A stretch of 39,561 nucleotides of DNA from Chloroflexota bacterium (GTDB lineage: Bacteria; Chloroflexota; Dehalococcoidia; Lucifugimonadales; UBA3495): assembly GCA_028875655.1 (NCBI GenBank), contig JAPPCX010000004.1, positions 1 through 39,561 of the forward strand. Direction: 5' to 3'. How positions within the stretch are numbered: the stretch's first letter is position 1; every line of letters starts with the position of its first letter. A model generated the notes under the pieces. That model was not told where the DNA came from. It ran no database searches and saw nothing but the letters and a program-made list of their open reading frames with translations. The position numbers and the translations under genes were made by a program. Below, piece by piece: positions 1 to 8,571 of this stretch.

Positions 1-780
1 TAATCTCCATGTGGGGATGATACCATCTCCGCATAGTTTGTGTGAACAGGCCCTAGGATATCTGTAGCGTGGTCATGATAGCCCCGACAGGATTAGGCGG
101 TCAAGCAGAGTAGACCGGTGGCGGCAATCGGCCTAGTGTCTGCTGAATGTTTGGGCGTCGGTATCCACTCTCGGATAGGAACGTTAAGTTAGGCAGCCCC
201 CAACGATGCGCACCCTTTCCCGCACCCGCTCCTCCAACCTGCCAAAAGCGGCGACATCCATTCGCTTGACAATGACAGAACATCAGTTCATAATGGCCTC
301 ATCGCTAGCGAAATCATCGGTATTCCACAGCCTGCAACGAGAGGTAATCAAGAACCTACCATCACCCGGTTCGTTCGGTCGTCAACGGCCACAACCGTCA
401 GCAAACCCAAATCGCAAGACAGCACTTGCTCCAGCGCGCTACCCACTGCGTCGTGTACGGCTAACTACATGACCCGTACGAACTCAACGGTGGCTACCTC
501 TGAACTGGACGCTCTCATTAGGCTCACCCACTCGGAGGGTTTAAACCTCCTTGCGTACCACCCCCGGCCGTGGGGCTGACAACGACCACCTTACCTCTCG
601 TAGGCTAACCTACCTACCGAAAACCGAAACCAACCTTAAGGAGCTAACCGCGATGAACACCAAGCCAACATAGCCAAAACCCAGCGAATCTCCACCCTTT
701 CCCCCAACCGCTCCAACCTCACAACGGCGCCCTGCCATCATCGGCGGCAAGCCCAGGAACCAGGCGGCTACACATGAGTC
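1..780. other. region without a recognisable gene
   Basis: No convincing coding region was found in this first 780 bases. Open frames here are short and have no family resemblance that I recognise. The stretch looks less GC-rich than the rest by eye. It contains a small imperfect palindrome, GGAGG-GTTTAAA-CCTCC, near 534-550. It also holds two diverged copies of a C-rich motif beginning CACCCTTTCCC (about 210-240 and 692-717). A 36-codon frame at 469-579 ends in residues that look protein-like (ELDALIRLTHSEG), but there is no ribosome-binding site to support it. The region could be a decayed gene remnant or a regulatory spacer. Confidence 0.5.
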
Positions 781-783
781 CGT

Positions 784-813
784 TTGCCAGCGTGCGACGG
801 GTTGGGCTATGAT
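784..813 (+). promoter_or_regulatory. sigma-70-type promoter of the 2-oxoacid dehydrogenase operon
   Basis: A TTGCCA box (784-789) is followed, after 18 bases, by TATGAT (808-813). Both are close to the housekeeping consensus. The expected transcript would begin near 820, about 50 bases before the E1 alpha start. It would carry a short inverted repeat (AGCGG-N6-CCGCT, about 820-835) in its leader. No other promoter-like element this good lies upstream of the operon. Confidence 0.55.
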
Positions 814-873
814 GGACGTAGCGGCTTTAACCGCTGACTTGCCCTCTGCGGCACTCAGGAGATGCTCAGCCCG

Positions 874-1920
874 ATGACGCAAGCCCAAGCCAACGTTACC
901 GACGCGCAGCCCGGTATTGCGATAGCTGGCCACAAAGATGGCCCGCCGCTGCCGGCGGGTTTGACCGCGGATGACCTGGTTGAGGTTTGCCGGCAGATGA
1001 TCCTGGTGCGCGCCATGGACGAGCGCATCTGGATGATGAACCGGCAGGGCAAGGTTCCTATCGCGGCGTCGTGCCAGGGCCATGAGGCCGCGCAGTTGGG
1101 CTCGCTGCTGGCCGCGCAGAAGGACGGCGATTGCTTCCTGTTCCCCTACTACCGTGATCTCGCGCTCAAAATGGCCGTTGGGCTGACTCCCCGCCAGGTG
1201 ATGTTGTCCTTCATGGGCAAGGACGGTGAACCGTATTCCGGGGCGAGGCAGTTTCCCCTCCAGGGCGCCGACCTGCCACGCAACATCATCCAGATTTCCA
1301 ACGTGGTCGCCGCCGGTCTGACCCAGAGCGTGGGGTATGCGCTGGGCTGCAAGATGCTGGGCGATGACACGGTCACCCTCTGCTATTTCGGCGACGGCGC
1401 CACCAGCCAGGGCGAGACCCACGAGGCCATGAACTTCGCCGCGATCCATAAATTGCCGGTGGTTTTCATCTGCGAGAACAACAAGTTCGCCATCTCCACC
1501 CCCCAGGAGTCGCAGATGGTGGTGAGCGACGTGGCGGCCCGCGCCGAGGGCTACGGGTTCCCCGGATTCGTCATCGACGGTCTGGACGTGATTGCCTGCT
1601 ACGAGGCGACGCGCCAGGCCATTGAGCACGCGCGCAGCGTTGGCCCTGCTCTCATTGAGATGAAGGTGGAGCGTTTCATGCCGCACACCACCGACGACGA
1701 TGACCGTCGTTATCGCGACCGCGACGCGCTGGACGCGGCCCGGCAGTACGACCCGGTGGCGGTCTTCCCCGCTCAGATGGTGGATCAGGGCATCGCAACG
1801 CCGGCGCAGATCGACGAGTTCCGCGCGGATGCGCAGAGCCAGGTGAACGACGCCACCGACTTTGCGGACGCCGCGCAGCCGCCGGACGCATCTACGATTT
1901 ATGACCACCTGTACGTTTAG
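874..1920 (+). CDS. 2-oxoacid dehydrogenase E1 component, alpha subunit
   Basis: This is the thiamine-diphosphate-binding alpha subunit of a pyruvate or branched-chain 2-oxoacid dehydrogenase. With the beta subunit it decarboxylates the 2-oxoacid and transfers the acyl group to the lipoyl arm of E2. The ThDP/Mg motif GDGATSQGE followed by ENNKFAIST is intact. The early ASCQGHEAAQ segment is typical of branched-chain-type E1 alpha. The length, about 348 residues, is normal. An ATG at 862 also exists, but the AGGAG at 857-861 touches it directly. The ATG at 874 leaves 12 bases and was preferred; this choice is uncertain. The gene is first in an operon with E1 beta, E2 and lipB. The substrate cannot be fixed from sequence; pyruvate, branched-chain 2-oxoacids or acetoin are all possible. 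Confidence 0.9.
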   Translation: MTQAQANVTDAQPGIAIAGHKDGPPLPAGLTADDLVEVCRQMILVRAMDERIWMMNRQGKVPIAASCQGHEAAQLGSLLAAQKDGDCFLFPYYRDLALKMAVGLTPRQVMLSFMGKDGEPYSGARQFPLQGADLPRNIIQISNVVAAGLTQSVGYALGCKMLGDDTVTLCYFGDGATSQGETHEAMNFAAIHKLPVVFICENNKFAISTPQESQMVVSDVAARAEGYGFPGFVIDGLDVIACYEATRQAIEHARSVGPALIEMKVERFMPHTTDDDDRRYRDRDALDAARQYDPVAVFPAQMVDQGIATPAQIDEFRADAQSQVNDATDFADAAQPPDASTIYDHLYV

Positions 1921-1932
1921 GACTACGTCGCC

Positions 1933-2916
1933 ATGGCAGAAATGACGGTAATCGAGGCGGTGCGCTCGGCGCTGCATGAGGAAATGGAACGCGACGAGCG
2001 CGTGTTCGTCATGGGCGAAGACGTGGGCCAACGTGGCGGCGTATTCCTGGCCACCCAGGGGTTCATCGAGGATTTTGGCCCGCAGCGCGTGATGGATACC
2101 CCGCTGGCGGAAGCGTCGATCATGGGCATCGCTCTCGGCGCGGCGTTCCGAGGGATGCGTCCCATTCCGGAAGTCCAGTTCTCTGATTTCGTATGGCCCA
2201 GCGTCAACCAACTGATTGGAGAAGCGGCGCGCTCCCACTACGGCACCAACGGCGCGTTGAAGGTTCCCATGACGGTGCGTATCCCATACGGTGGCGGGAT
2301 ACGCGGCGGGCTGTTCCACTCGCAGAACGTTGAAGCCCTGTTCTTCCACACCCCGGGGCTGCTCGTGGTCACGCCGTCCACGCCCTATGAGGCCAAGGGG
2401 TTGCTGAAATCGGCGATCCGCGACGACAATCCGGTGATTTTCCTGGAGCACAAGAAGACCTACCGCCTGGTGCGCGGCGAGGTTCCCGACGAGGAATACA
2501 CGCTGCCCATCGGCCCGGCGGACGTGAAGCGGGCCGGTTCCGACGTAACCGTCGTGAGTTACGGCCTCTCCATGCACTACTGCCTGGCCGCTGCCGCCGC
2601 AGTTGCCGATGATGGCATCAGCGCTGAGGTGGTGGACCTGCGGACGCTGAAGCCGCTGGACTCTGAGACCATACTGGAATCGGTGCAGAAGACGGGCAAG
2701 CTGCTGATTGTCCACGAGGACAACATCAGCGGCGGCATTGGCGCCGAGGTGGCGGCGCTGGCGGCAGACGAAGCGTTCGAGTACCTGGACGCCCCCATCG
2801 CCCGGCTGTGCGGTCCGGACGTGCCCACCATGCCCTTCGCCCAATCCCTGGAAGACGCCTATATGCCCAGCCCGGAGTCGATTGCCGCAGAAATCCGGCG
2901 ATTGGCGGCCTACTAG
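1933..2916 (+). CDS. 2-oxoacid dehydrogenase E1 component, beta subunit
   Basis: This is the transketolase-like beta subunit that completes the E1 alpha2-beta2 heterotetramer. Family signatures are clear: GEDVGQRGGVF near residue 28, DTPLAEASIMGIA, the PYGGGIRGG segment, and the C-terminal transketolase domain (VVSYGLSMHYCL, VVDLRTLKPLD, VHEDNISGGIGAE). At 327 residues it has the usual length of this subunit. It starts 12 bases after the E1 alpha stop and is surely co-transcribed. The ribosome-binding site is weak, so translational coupling is likely. After its stop, a palindromic repeat lies in the gap before E2. Confidence 0.92.
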   Translation: MAEMTVIEAVRSALHEEMERDERVFVMGEDVGQRGGVFLATQGFIEDFGPQRVMDTPLAEASIMGIALGAAFRGMRPIPEVQFSDFVWPSVNQLIGEAARSHYGTNGALKVPMTVRIPYGGGIRGGLFHSQNVEALFFHTPGLLVVTPSTPYEAKGLLKSAIRDDNPVIFLEHKKTYRLVRGEVPDEEYTLPIGPADVKRAGSDVTVVSYGLSMHYCLAAAAAVADDGISAEVVDLRTLKPLDSETILESVQKTGKLLIVHEDNISGGIGAEVAALAADEAFEYLDAPIARLCGPDVPTMPFAQSLEDAYMPSPESIAAEIRRLAAY

Positions 2917-2930
2917 TATCCCTGTTGAAT

Positions 2931-2970
2931 TGTCATTGCGAGCGTCCGCCTATGGCGGATGGCAATCTCG
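2931..2970 (+). repeat. intergenic palindromic repeat, family B (CATTGCGAGCG...GGCAATCTCG), copy 1
   Basis: The element begins TGTCATTGCGAGCG and ends GGCAATCTCG. In the middle it has its own small palindrome, ATCCGCC/GGCGGAT-like around TAT. A second copy lies in reverse orientation at 17281-17309. Here it sits inside the operon, between the E1 beta stop and the E2 ribosome-binding site. It would fold in the mRNA between the two genes, much as REP elements do. Confidence 0.75.
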
Positions 2971-2989
2971 CTACCATGAGGACTGATCC

Positions 2990-4411
2990 GTGGCACAGAT
3001 GATTGAGCTGCCCCACGTCGGCGAGAGCGTCGTTGAGGGCACCATCGGGAAGTGGCTGAAGCAGCCGGGAGATCGGGTCGAACGGTATGACCCGCTGGTG
3101 GAGGTGGTCACCGACAAGGTGACCATGGAGGTGCCGTCCCCGGTGTCCGGGGAGTTGCTCCGCATCATTGCCCAGGAGGGCGAGACTGTGCCCATGGGCG
3201 CGCCCATCGCCGAAGTGGAAGCGCAAGACGGGCAGACGGTTCCATCGGCGCAACCCGCTGTATTCACACCCGCCCCCGCGCCGGAAATCAAGCCGGCGGC
3301 TGCGCCACCGCGGGACACCGGTGAAACGCCGACCGTTCCCGTCGCGTACCTGATCGACGCGCAACCCGTTGGGCCTACCGGCGGTTCCGCGCTGGCGGCG
3401 CAGGAGGCGGCAGTCTCGGCCCCGTCCGCGGCGCCTGAACCGGCGTCTCCACAAATCGAACCCGCTGTTGCCGCCCCTCCTCCTCGACGCGCCAACGGCC
3501 AACGGGGACCCAACCGGCTTTCTCCGGCAGTGCGGCGGTTGGCGCGAGAGCACAGCATCGACGTTGACGCGATAACCGGCACCGGAATGGGCGGGCGAGT
3601 GACGCGGAACGACGTGCTCCGTTACCTGGAAACCGCGCCCGCGCCGGCCCGTACTCCTGTCGCCCCGGCGGAAACGCCCGCCGCCGCGCCGGCAGTGGCA
3701 GCCCCCGTTGGAGACGACGAGGAACGGATGCCATTGACCCCGGTGCGCCGCATGATCGCCGACGCGATGGAGCGGTCGGTGCGGGAGATACCCCATGCGT
3801 GGAGCATGGTTGAGGTTGACGTTACCGATCTGGTCGCGCTGCGTAACCGGGAACGCGATGGATTCCGACAGCGTGAGGGAGTCAACCTGACCTACCTGCC
3901 CTTTGCACTCAAAGCGGTAGCCGGCGCGCTGAAAGACAATCCGACCCTGAACGCCTCGTGGGGTGGTGACCATATCATGCTGAAGCAGCGGATCCACCTG
4001 GGCATTGCGGTGGCTGCTCCTACCGGGTTGGTTGTGCCCGTAATCCACGACGCCGACCGTTTGAGCATCGCCGGCCTGGCCCACGCCGTTGATGATTTGT
4101 CGGGCCGCGCCCGTAACGGCAGCCTGCGACTGGATGACGTGCAAGGCGGAACCTTCACCGTGAACAACACCGGCGCTCTGGGCAGCATCCTGGGCGGCCC
4201 CATCATCAACCACCCGCAGGCCGCCATCATGACCACCGAGGCGTTGCAGCAGCGGCCCGTCGTAATCAACGATGGGATTGCCATCCGGTGGATGATGAAC
4301 CTGTGCCTCTCTTTCGACCACCGCATCAACGACGGCGCCGAGGCCGGGGCGTTTCTGCAATCGGTGAAGAGTCGCCTGGAAGCGTTCAATGGCGACACTC
4401 CAATCTACTGA
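2990..4411 (+). CDS. 2-oxoacid dehydrogenase E2 component (dihydrolipoamide acyltransferase)
   Basis: This is the acyltransferase core of the complex; it moves the acyl group from lipoate to CoA. Domains in order: an N-terminal lipoyl domain (about residues 3-78) with the lipoylated lysine in TDKVTME at position 43; a long Ala/Pro-rich linker; a peripheral-subunit-binding domain (about 175-212, SPAVRRLAREH then GTGMGGRVTRNDV); a second Ala/Pro linker; and the catalytic domain ending with the active-site HRINDGAEAG. At 473 residues it is full length with one lipoyl domain. The start is a GTG at 2990, supported by GAGGA at 2978-2982. No E3 gene (lpd) follows; lipB overlaps the end by 23 bases instead. 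E3 must come from elsewhere. Confidence 0.92.
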   Translation: MAQMIELPHVGESVVEGTIGKWLKQPGDRVERYDPLVEVVTDKVTMEVPSPVSGELLRIIAQEGETVPMGAPIAEVEAQDGQTVPSAQPAVFTPAPAPEIKPAAAPPRDTGETPTVPVAYLIDAQPVGPTGGSALAAQEAAVSAPSAAPEPASPQIEPAVAAPPPRRANGQRGPNRLSPAVRRLAREHSIDVDAITGTGMGGRVTRNDVLRYLETAPAPARTPVAPAETPAAAPAVAAPVGDDEERMPLTPVRRMIADAMERSVREIPHAWSMVEVDVTDLVALRNRERDGFRQREGVNLTYLPFALKAVAGALKDNPTLNASWGGDHIMLKQRIHLGIAVAAPTGLVVPVIHDADRLSIAGLAHAVDDLSGRARNGSLRLDDVQGGTFTVNNTGALGSILGGPIINHPQAAIMTTEALQQRPVVINDGIAIRWMMNLCLSFDHRINDGAEAGAFLQSVKSRLEAFNGDTPIY

Positions 4412-5087
4412 CGAGCGTCCGGCGGTTGAGTCCGGCATCTGCCGCGTAATCAACGCCGGCGTAACGCCATACCGCGAAACGTGGGACTGGCAGGTAGAGA
4501 TCGCCCAGCAAGTCCGGGAGGGACTGTCCCCGGACACCCTCTTGCTGCTGGAGCACCCACACACCTACACCCGGGGAAGACTGGCCCCTGATTCCGACTT
4601 GCTGCTGGACACTAAAGCCCTGGCGGCTCGCGGTATCGAAGTGGTGGAAACCGACCGCGGCGGACTGATCACCTACCACGGCCCCGGACAACTCGTCGCC
4701 TACCCCATCATTCGCTTACGAGGGCGCGGCGGGCCACACTGGTACGTCCGCACGCTGGAGCAGGTCATCATCAGTACGTTGGCTGAGTTCGACCTGTCCG
4801 CTGCCACCGTCGAAGGATTGACCGGCGTGTGGACAACCGACGGACAACGCAAGACAGCCGCTATTGGCGTCAAGATCGCCGGAGGCGTGGCTTACCACGG
4901 CTTCGCCATCAACGTGAATCCCGATTTGATGATGTTCGACGGTATCGTGCCGTGTGGGATCAAAGACCGGGAAGTTACGTCGCTGGCCGCGGAATTGGGC
5001 GTTGCGCCGTCCATGGAAGCAGCGCGTGAAGTTGCAGGCCGCCATTTTTGCGCCGAGTTTGGGCTGGAGCCGAGATGGCAGGCGTGA
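4389..5087 (+). CDS. lipB: lipoyl(octanoyl) transferase LipB
   Basis: LipB transfers octanoyl from octanoyl-ACP to apo-lipoyl domains, the first step of lipoate synthesis. Family motifs are intact: LEHPHTYTRGR near the N-terminus, RGGLITYHGPGQLVAYPI, the catalytic lysine in AIGVKI (residue 162), AYHGFAINVN, and the catalytic cysteine in IVPCGIK (residue 189). The length of 232 residues is normal. The start codon lies inside the E2 gene (23-base overlap), so translation is probably coupled. Placement directly behind E2 makes sense because the E2 lipoyl domain is a LipB substrate. No lipA is present in this window. The downstream oxidoreductase overlaps the last bases. Confidence 0.95.
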   Translation: MATLQSTDERPAVESGICRVINAGVTPYRETWDWQVEIAQQVREGLSPDTLLLLEHPHTYTRGRLAPDSDLLLDTKALAARGIEVVETDRGGLITYHGPGQLVAYPIIRLRGRGGPHWYVRTLEQVIISTLAEFDLSAATVEGLTGVWTTDGQRKTAAIGVKIAGGVAYHGFAINVNPDLMMFDGIVPCGIKDREVTSLAAELGVAPSMEAAREVAGRHFCAEFGLEPRWQA

Positions 5088-6634
5088 TGCGATACGACGT
5101 AATTGTCATCGGCGGCGGCTCCGCCGGCTGCGCGCTGGCCGCCCGGCTATCCGAAGACCCCAGCCGCTCAATTCTTTTGCTGGAGGCCGGGCCTGATTTC
5201 GTCGAATTTGAGCGCTGGCCGGCCGAACTGCTCGATGGCTACAGTCAGGAAGCATCCACGCCCGGCGGCCCTTACAACTGGTCGTACCAGGCCACCGGAA
5301 CGGCGGAACAGGCGAGGCCAATGCAAATCGCGCGAGGCCGGGCCATCGGCGGTTCCGGCTCGGTCAACGGACAGGTTTTCCTGCGGGGACTGCCGGAGGA
5401 CTACGACGCGTGGGCCGCGTTGGGCAACGACGAGTGGGCCTATCAACGGGTGCTGCCCTATTTCCGCCGGCTGGAATCTGACGCCGACGTGCAGGACGAC
5501 TTTCACGGCAGCGACGGGCCGATACCGGTGGTGCGCGCTCCCCGGGAATCCTGGCACCCCTTCCAGCAGGCTTTCGTGGTTACCTGCGTCGCCATGGGCT
5601 ACCCTGCTGACGCGGACATGAACCACCCGGAATCGGGCGGCGTAGGCGCCGCGCCGATGAATAATCCCGCTGGAATCCGCATGAGCTGCGCGTTGGCCCA
5701 CCTTGCCACGGCGCGGCACCGATTGAACTTGACGATTCGAGGAAACTTTACGGCCCGGCGGATACTGTTCAACGGGCTAACTGCGGTAGGCGTAGAGGCG
5801 GAGAGCGGCGGCGAGATTTTTCAGGTGTTTGGGCAGGAGATAGTGGTGAGTTGCAGCGGCATCGCGTCGCCCCAGTTGCTGATGCTCTCAGGAATCGGGC
5901 CGGCCGCACATCTGCGAGAATTGGGCATCCCCGTGATCAGCGACCTGCCGGGCGTGGGCCAAAACCTCCGGGACCACCCGTTGGTGTACGTTGATTCCGC
6001 ATTGCGGCCGGACTACGTGGAACCCGCCTTTGGCGGTTCCCGAATTCAGACCATGCTGCGCTTTACCACCGCCGGGTCGTCATCCCGGAACGATATGCAG
6101 TTGTATGTGAACAACGTGGCGTCGGGACCGAGTCCCCTGGGCAGCGGGCCGGGCACGGATCAGGCGACCCTGAGAATGACGTGCATCCTACAGCAGGCGG
6201 AGAGCGCGGGCGTGCTGCGCCTAGCTTCAGCGGACCCCCACGACAAGCCGCACATTGACTACCGCTACCTGCGGAGCGAGCAAGACCTACGGCGGTTGCG
6301 CGAGGCGGTGCGCCTGTGCCGGGAGATACTGGCGCAGCCGGAGTTTGCGCTCATTGCAGGGGATGCGGTGTCGCCCATCGAAAGCACGTTGAGCGATGAT
6401 GGCGCGCTGGATGACTGGCTGCTGCGCAACGTGTTCACCACGTTCCACACGTCGGGGTCGTGCAAGATGGGGCCGGCGGACGACGGCATGGCGGTGGTTG
6501 ACCAGTACTGCCGGGTGCATGGCGTGAACAACTTGCGGGTGGTTGACATCTCGATATGCCCCGACGTGGTGCGAGCCAATACCAACGCCACGGCGGTGAT
6601 GATCGGCGAACGCGCCGCGGCGTTCTTTCCGTAA
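5075..6634 (+). CDS. GMC-family FAD-dependent oxidoreductase
   Basis: This is a glucose-methanol-choline family flavoenzyme that oxidises an alcohol substrate. The N-terminal dinucleotide-binding motif GGGSAG (residues 13-18) is followed by LLLEAG. The second GMC block, ARGRAIGGSGSVNGQ, is present. The C-terminal catalytic region has His458 in TFHTSGSCKMG and the NTNATAVMIGERAA segment. The length, about 519 residues, suits choline-dehydrogenase-like members. A TTG at 5048 would give a longer protein, but ATG 5075 has GGAG at 5066-5069 and was chosen. It overlaps lipB by 13 bases. There is no signal peptide, so it should be cytosolic. The substrate is unknown, and its tie to the dehydrogenase operon may be only transcriptional. 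Confidence 0.9.
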   Translation: MAGVMRYDVIVIGGGSAGCALAARLSEDPSRSILLLEAGPDFVEFERWPAELLDGYSQEASTPGGPYNWSYQATGTAEQARPMQIARGRAIGGSGSVNGQVFLRGLPEDYDAWAALGNDEWAYQRVLPYFRRLESDADVQDDFHGSDGPIPVVRAPRESWHPFQQAFVVTCVAMGYPADADMNHPESGGVGAAPMNNPAGIRMSCALAHLATARHRLNLTIRGNFTARRILFNGLTAVGVEAESGGEIFQVFGQEIVVSCSGIASPQLLMLSGIGPAAHLRELGIPVISDLPGVGQNLRDHPLVYVDSALRPDYVEPAFGGSRIQTMLRFTTAGSSSRNDMQLYVNNVASGPSPLGSGPGTDQATLRMTCILQQAESAGVLRLASADPHDKPHIDYRYLRSEQDLRRLREAVRLCREILAQPEFALIAGDAVSPIESTLSDDGALDDWLLRNVFTTFHTSGSCKMGPADDGMAVVDQYCRVHGVNNLRVVDISICPDVVRANTNATAVMIGERAAAFFP

Positions 6635-6679
6635 ACAGTATCCGCCCGTAAACAGCGTACGCCAGTGTACAACATCCGC

Positions 6680-6703
6680 TCATCCTGAGCCCGTCGAAGG
6701 ATG
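6680..6703 (+). repeat. intergenic palindromic repeat, family C (CATCCT...AGGATG)
   Basis: The ends TCATCCT and AGGATG are inverted around GAGCCCGTCGA. Sequences of this form are common dispersed repeats in many bacterial genomes. It lies between the GMC gene and the aminotransferase, just before a TATAAT box. Only one copy is visible in this window. A short direct repeat, CCGTAAACAG, occurs beside it at about 6631-6640 and 6649-6658. Confidence 0.6.
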
Positions 6704-6722
6704 CGCCCGTAATGGCCTGCGC

Positions 6723-6728
6723 TATAAT
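6723..6728 (+). promoter_or_regulatory. candidate -10 box (TATAAT) of the aminotransferase gene
   Basis: This is a perfect TATAAT 42 bases before the aminotransferase ATG. No good -35 box is seen at the expected distance; that region overlaps the end of the family C repeat. The box suggests that the aminotransferase has its own promoter. Confidence 0.4.
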
Positions 6729-6770
6729 TGCGCGGCAAACCCGCGCCTGCCCTTTACCGGAGACTGCCCG

Positions 6771-7955
6771 ATGCCAATATCCGAATACGTCAGCCGCTCC
6801 ATGGAAGAAGGCGGATGGATCCGCCGCATGTTCGAAGTGGGCATTGCCCTGAAAGCGCAGTACGGCGAGGAGAACGTATTCGACCTCTCGCTGGGCAACC
6901 CTATCATGGAGCCGCCGGCGGAGTTCCACGCGGAGCTACTGCGCATCGCCAGCGCCCCATCCCCCGGAATGCACCGCTACATGCCCAACGCCGGTTACCC
7001 CGAAACCCGGCAGGCCGTGGCCGATACCTTATCTGCTGAAACCGGGCTACCCTTCGGTGCCGGCGACATCATCATGACGTGCGGCGCAGCGGGCGCGGCC
7101 AACGTGGTGCTGCGCGCAATCCTGAACCCCGGCGACGAAGTTATCATCCTGTCGCCCTTCTTCGGCGAGTACACCTACTACATCCAGAACCACAACGGCG
7201 TGCCCGTCATCGTGCCCACCGACGCCGAATTCGGGTTGGACCTGGACGCCATCGACGCGGCCATCACGTCACGGACGCGGGCGGTGATGCTCAACTCGCC
7301 CAACAATCCGTCGGGCGTGGTGTATCCAGAGGAGGATGTGACAGCGCTGGCCGACGTGTTGATCCGGGCGGAGCATCGGTTCGGATCGGAGATCTTCATC
7401 ATCAGCGACGAACCCTACCGGCGCATCATCTACGACGGGCTGGTGTATCCGCAGGTCTTCCCACACTACGAGCGCACCATCGTGGTGAACTCCCACGCCA
7501 AGGACCTGGGACTTCCGGGCGAGCGGATCGGCCACATCGCCGTGCATCCCGACTACGCCGGCAAGGCCGAGCTGATGGACGGGCTGGTGTTCTGCAACCG
7601 AGTCCTGGGGTTCGTGAACGCGCCGGCATTGATGCAGCACGTGGTGCGGGCCGTACAGGATGCCTCGGTGGACGTGGGCGAATACCAGCGCAAGCGGGAT
7701 TTCCTGTACGACAACCTGACCGGCATGGGGTACTCGGTAGTCAAGCCGCAGGGCGCGTTCTACCTGTTCCCGCGCTCGCCGCTGGAGGACGATGAGGCAT
7801 TCGTGGCGGCGTTGCAGGAATACAACGTGCTGGTAGTGCCGGGCAAGGGCTTCGGCACCCCCGGGCACTTCCGCATCTCCTACTGCCTGGGCGACCGGGT
7901 GCTGGAAGGATCGATGGACGGTTTCGCCCGGGCGGCGGAGCAGTATTTGGGCTAA
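6771..7955 (+). CDS. pyridoxal-phosphate-dependent aminotransferase, class I/II
   Basis: This is a fold-type I PLP aminotransferase. Visible landmarks are the N-terminal DLSLGNP motif, the cofactor-binding TCGAAGA loop, MLNSPNNPSG, ISDEPYRRIIYDG, and the Schiff-base lysine Lys244 in SHAKDLGLPGERIG. The C-terminal substrate-carboxylate arginine is probably the Arg in HFRISYCLG. At 394 residues it is full length. GGAG at 6759-6762 precedes the ATG by 8 bases. It would interconvert an amino acid and its 2-oxoacid; aspartate, alanine or branched-chain specificity cannot be told apart here. It ends convergent with, and almost touching, the Uma2 gene on the other strand. Confidence 0.9.
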   Translation: MPISEYVSRSMEEGGWIRRMFEVGIALKAQYGEENVFDLSLGNPIMEPPAEFHAELLRIASAPSPGMHRYMPNAGYPETRQAVADTLSAETGLPFGAGDIIMTCGAAGAANVVLRAILNPGDEVIILSPFFGEYTYYIQNHNGVPVIVPTDAEFGLDLDAIDAAITSRTRAVMLNSPNNPSGVVYPEEDVTALADVLIRAEHRFGSEIFIISDEPYRRIIYDGLVYPQVFPHYERTIVVNSHAKDLGLPGERIGHIAVHPDYAGKAELMDGLVFCNRVLGFVNAPALMQHVVRAVQDASVDVGEYQRKRDFLYDNLTGMGYSVVKPQGAFYLFPRSPLEDDEAFVAALQEYNVLVVPGKGFGTPGHFRISYCLGDRVLEGSMDGFARAAEQYLG

Positions 7956-8551
7956 CCCTCCGGCAAGATCGTTCCCCTGATCCGGGCGAATATGGACGCT
8001 AAGTCGATGGCGACGCCGGGCATCGCGTCGGAAGTTAGAACATCATCAGGACCGTACACCCTAGTTAGCGTCATAGATTGCCCGTCGCCAACGTACTTGG
8101 CTATCGATTCGGCGTTGAGGTCAACCGTCAGCATTTCGCGGACGCCGTTGCGGGCATAAACGGGCAGTTTCACATTCAAGTCGAGCTGCCGCGTGGATTC
8201 AGACAGCACTTCCACCACCAAATCCGGAGCGCCGGTAACGCCGTGCCCGTCAAAGATGTGCCGCCGCTCGTTGGATATGAACAGCATATCCGGTTGGAAG
8301 GTGTTGTGCTCATCGATGGCAACATCGTAGGGTGAGATTCGGGTTTCACCGATGCCCAACTGCTCAGTTTGCAAAGCCGCTTGTATGTACAGTTGACCAA
8401 TAAACACCTGGTGCGGGTCGTTCGGGCCGGCCATTTTGACGAGTTCTCCCTCGATTAGCTGATAGCGCACACCCCGGTGCGACGGCGGCGTCAACCTCAT
8501 GTAGTCCGCGCCCGTCAACTTGGTGGTCGGTTTCGCTTTGGGTTGTGTCAT
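7952..8551 (-). CDS. Uma2 family (DUF820) putative endonuclease, copy 1
   Basis: This protein has the PD-(D/E)XK-type nuclease fold of the Uma2/DUF820 family, whose cellular role is unknown. The conserved core is visible: QPDMLF, GAPDLVVEVLS, then D and K in QLDLNVKLPVYARNGV. All putative metal-binding and catalytic positions are kept. The length of 199 residues is typical. The reading frame continues upstream, but ATG 8551 with GGAGGTCGTC directly before it is the natural start. It follows the MaoC gene by 20 bases and is probably co-transcribed with it. Its 3' end overlaps the convergent aminotransferase by 4 bases. Confidence 0.88.
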   Translation of the reverse strand: MTQPKAKPTTKLTGADYMRLTPPSHRGVRYQLIEGELVKMAGPNDPHQVFIGQLYIQAALQTEQLGIGETRISPYDVAIDEHNTFQPDMLFISNERRHIFDGHGVTGAPDLVVEVLSESTRQLDLNVKLPVYARNGVREMLTVDLNAESIAKYVGDGQSMTLTRVYGPDDVLTSDAMPGVAIDLASIFARIRGTILPEG

Positions 8552-8571
8552 GACGACCTCCGGTTGTGCGC

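Noticed and set aside
206-472. 88-codon plus-strand frame in the gene-free region
   Set aside because: Its composition is rich in Ser, Arg and Pro, with no site before the ATG and no recognisable domain.
653-670. six-codon leader-like frame after AAGGAG
   Set aside because: It is too short and has no run of a regulatory codon; nothing suggests an attenuator peptide.
610-2844. 744-codon open frame on the minus strand
   Set aside because: It lies opposite E1 alpha and E1 beta, has Arg/His/Val-rich low-complexity composition and shows no family motif. It is a shadow of high-GC codon use.
2933-4564. 543-codon minus-strand frame over the E2 gene
   Set aside because: It is antisense to an unmistakable E2 with a lipoyl domain; its Gly/Arg-rich sequence has no motif.
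6680-6703. rho-independent terminator of the GMC gene
   Set aside because: The hairpin arms are only 6 bp with a long centre and no T-run; the sequence better fits a dispersed repeat.
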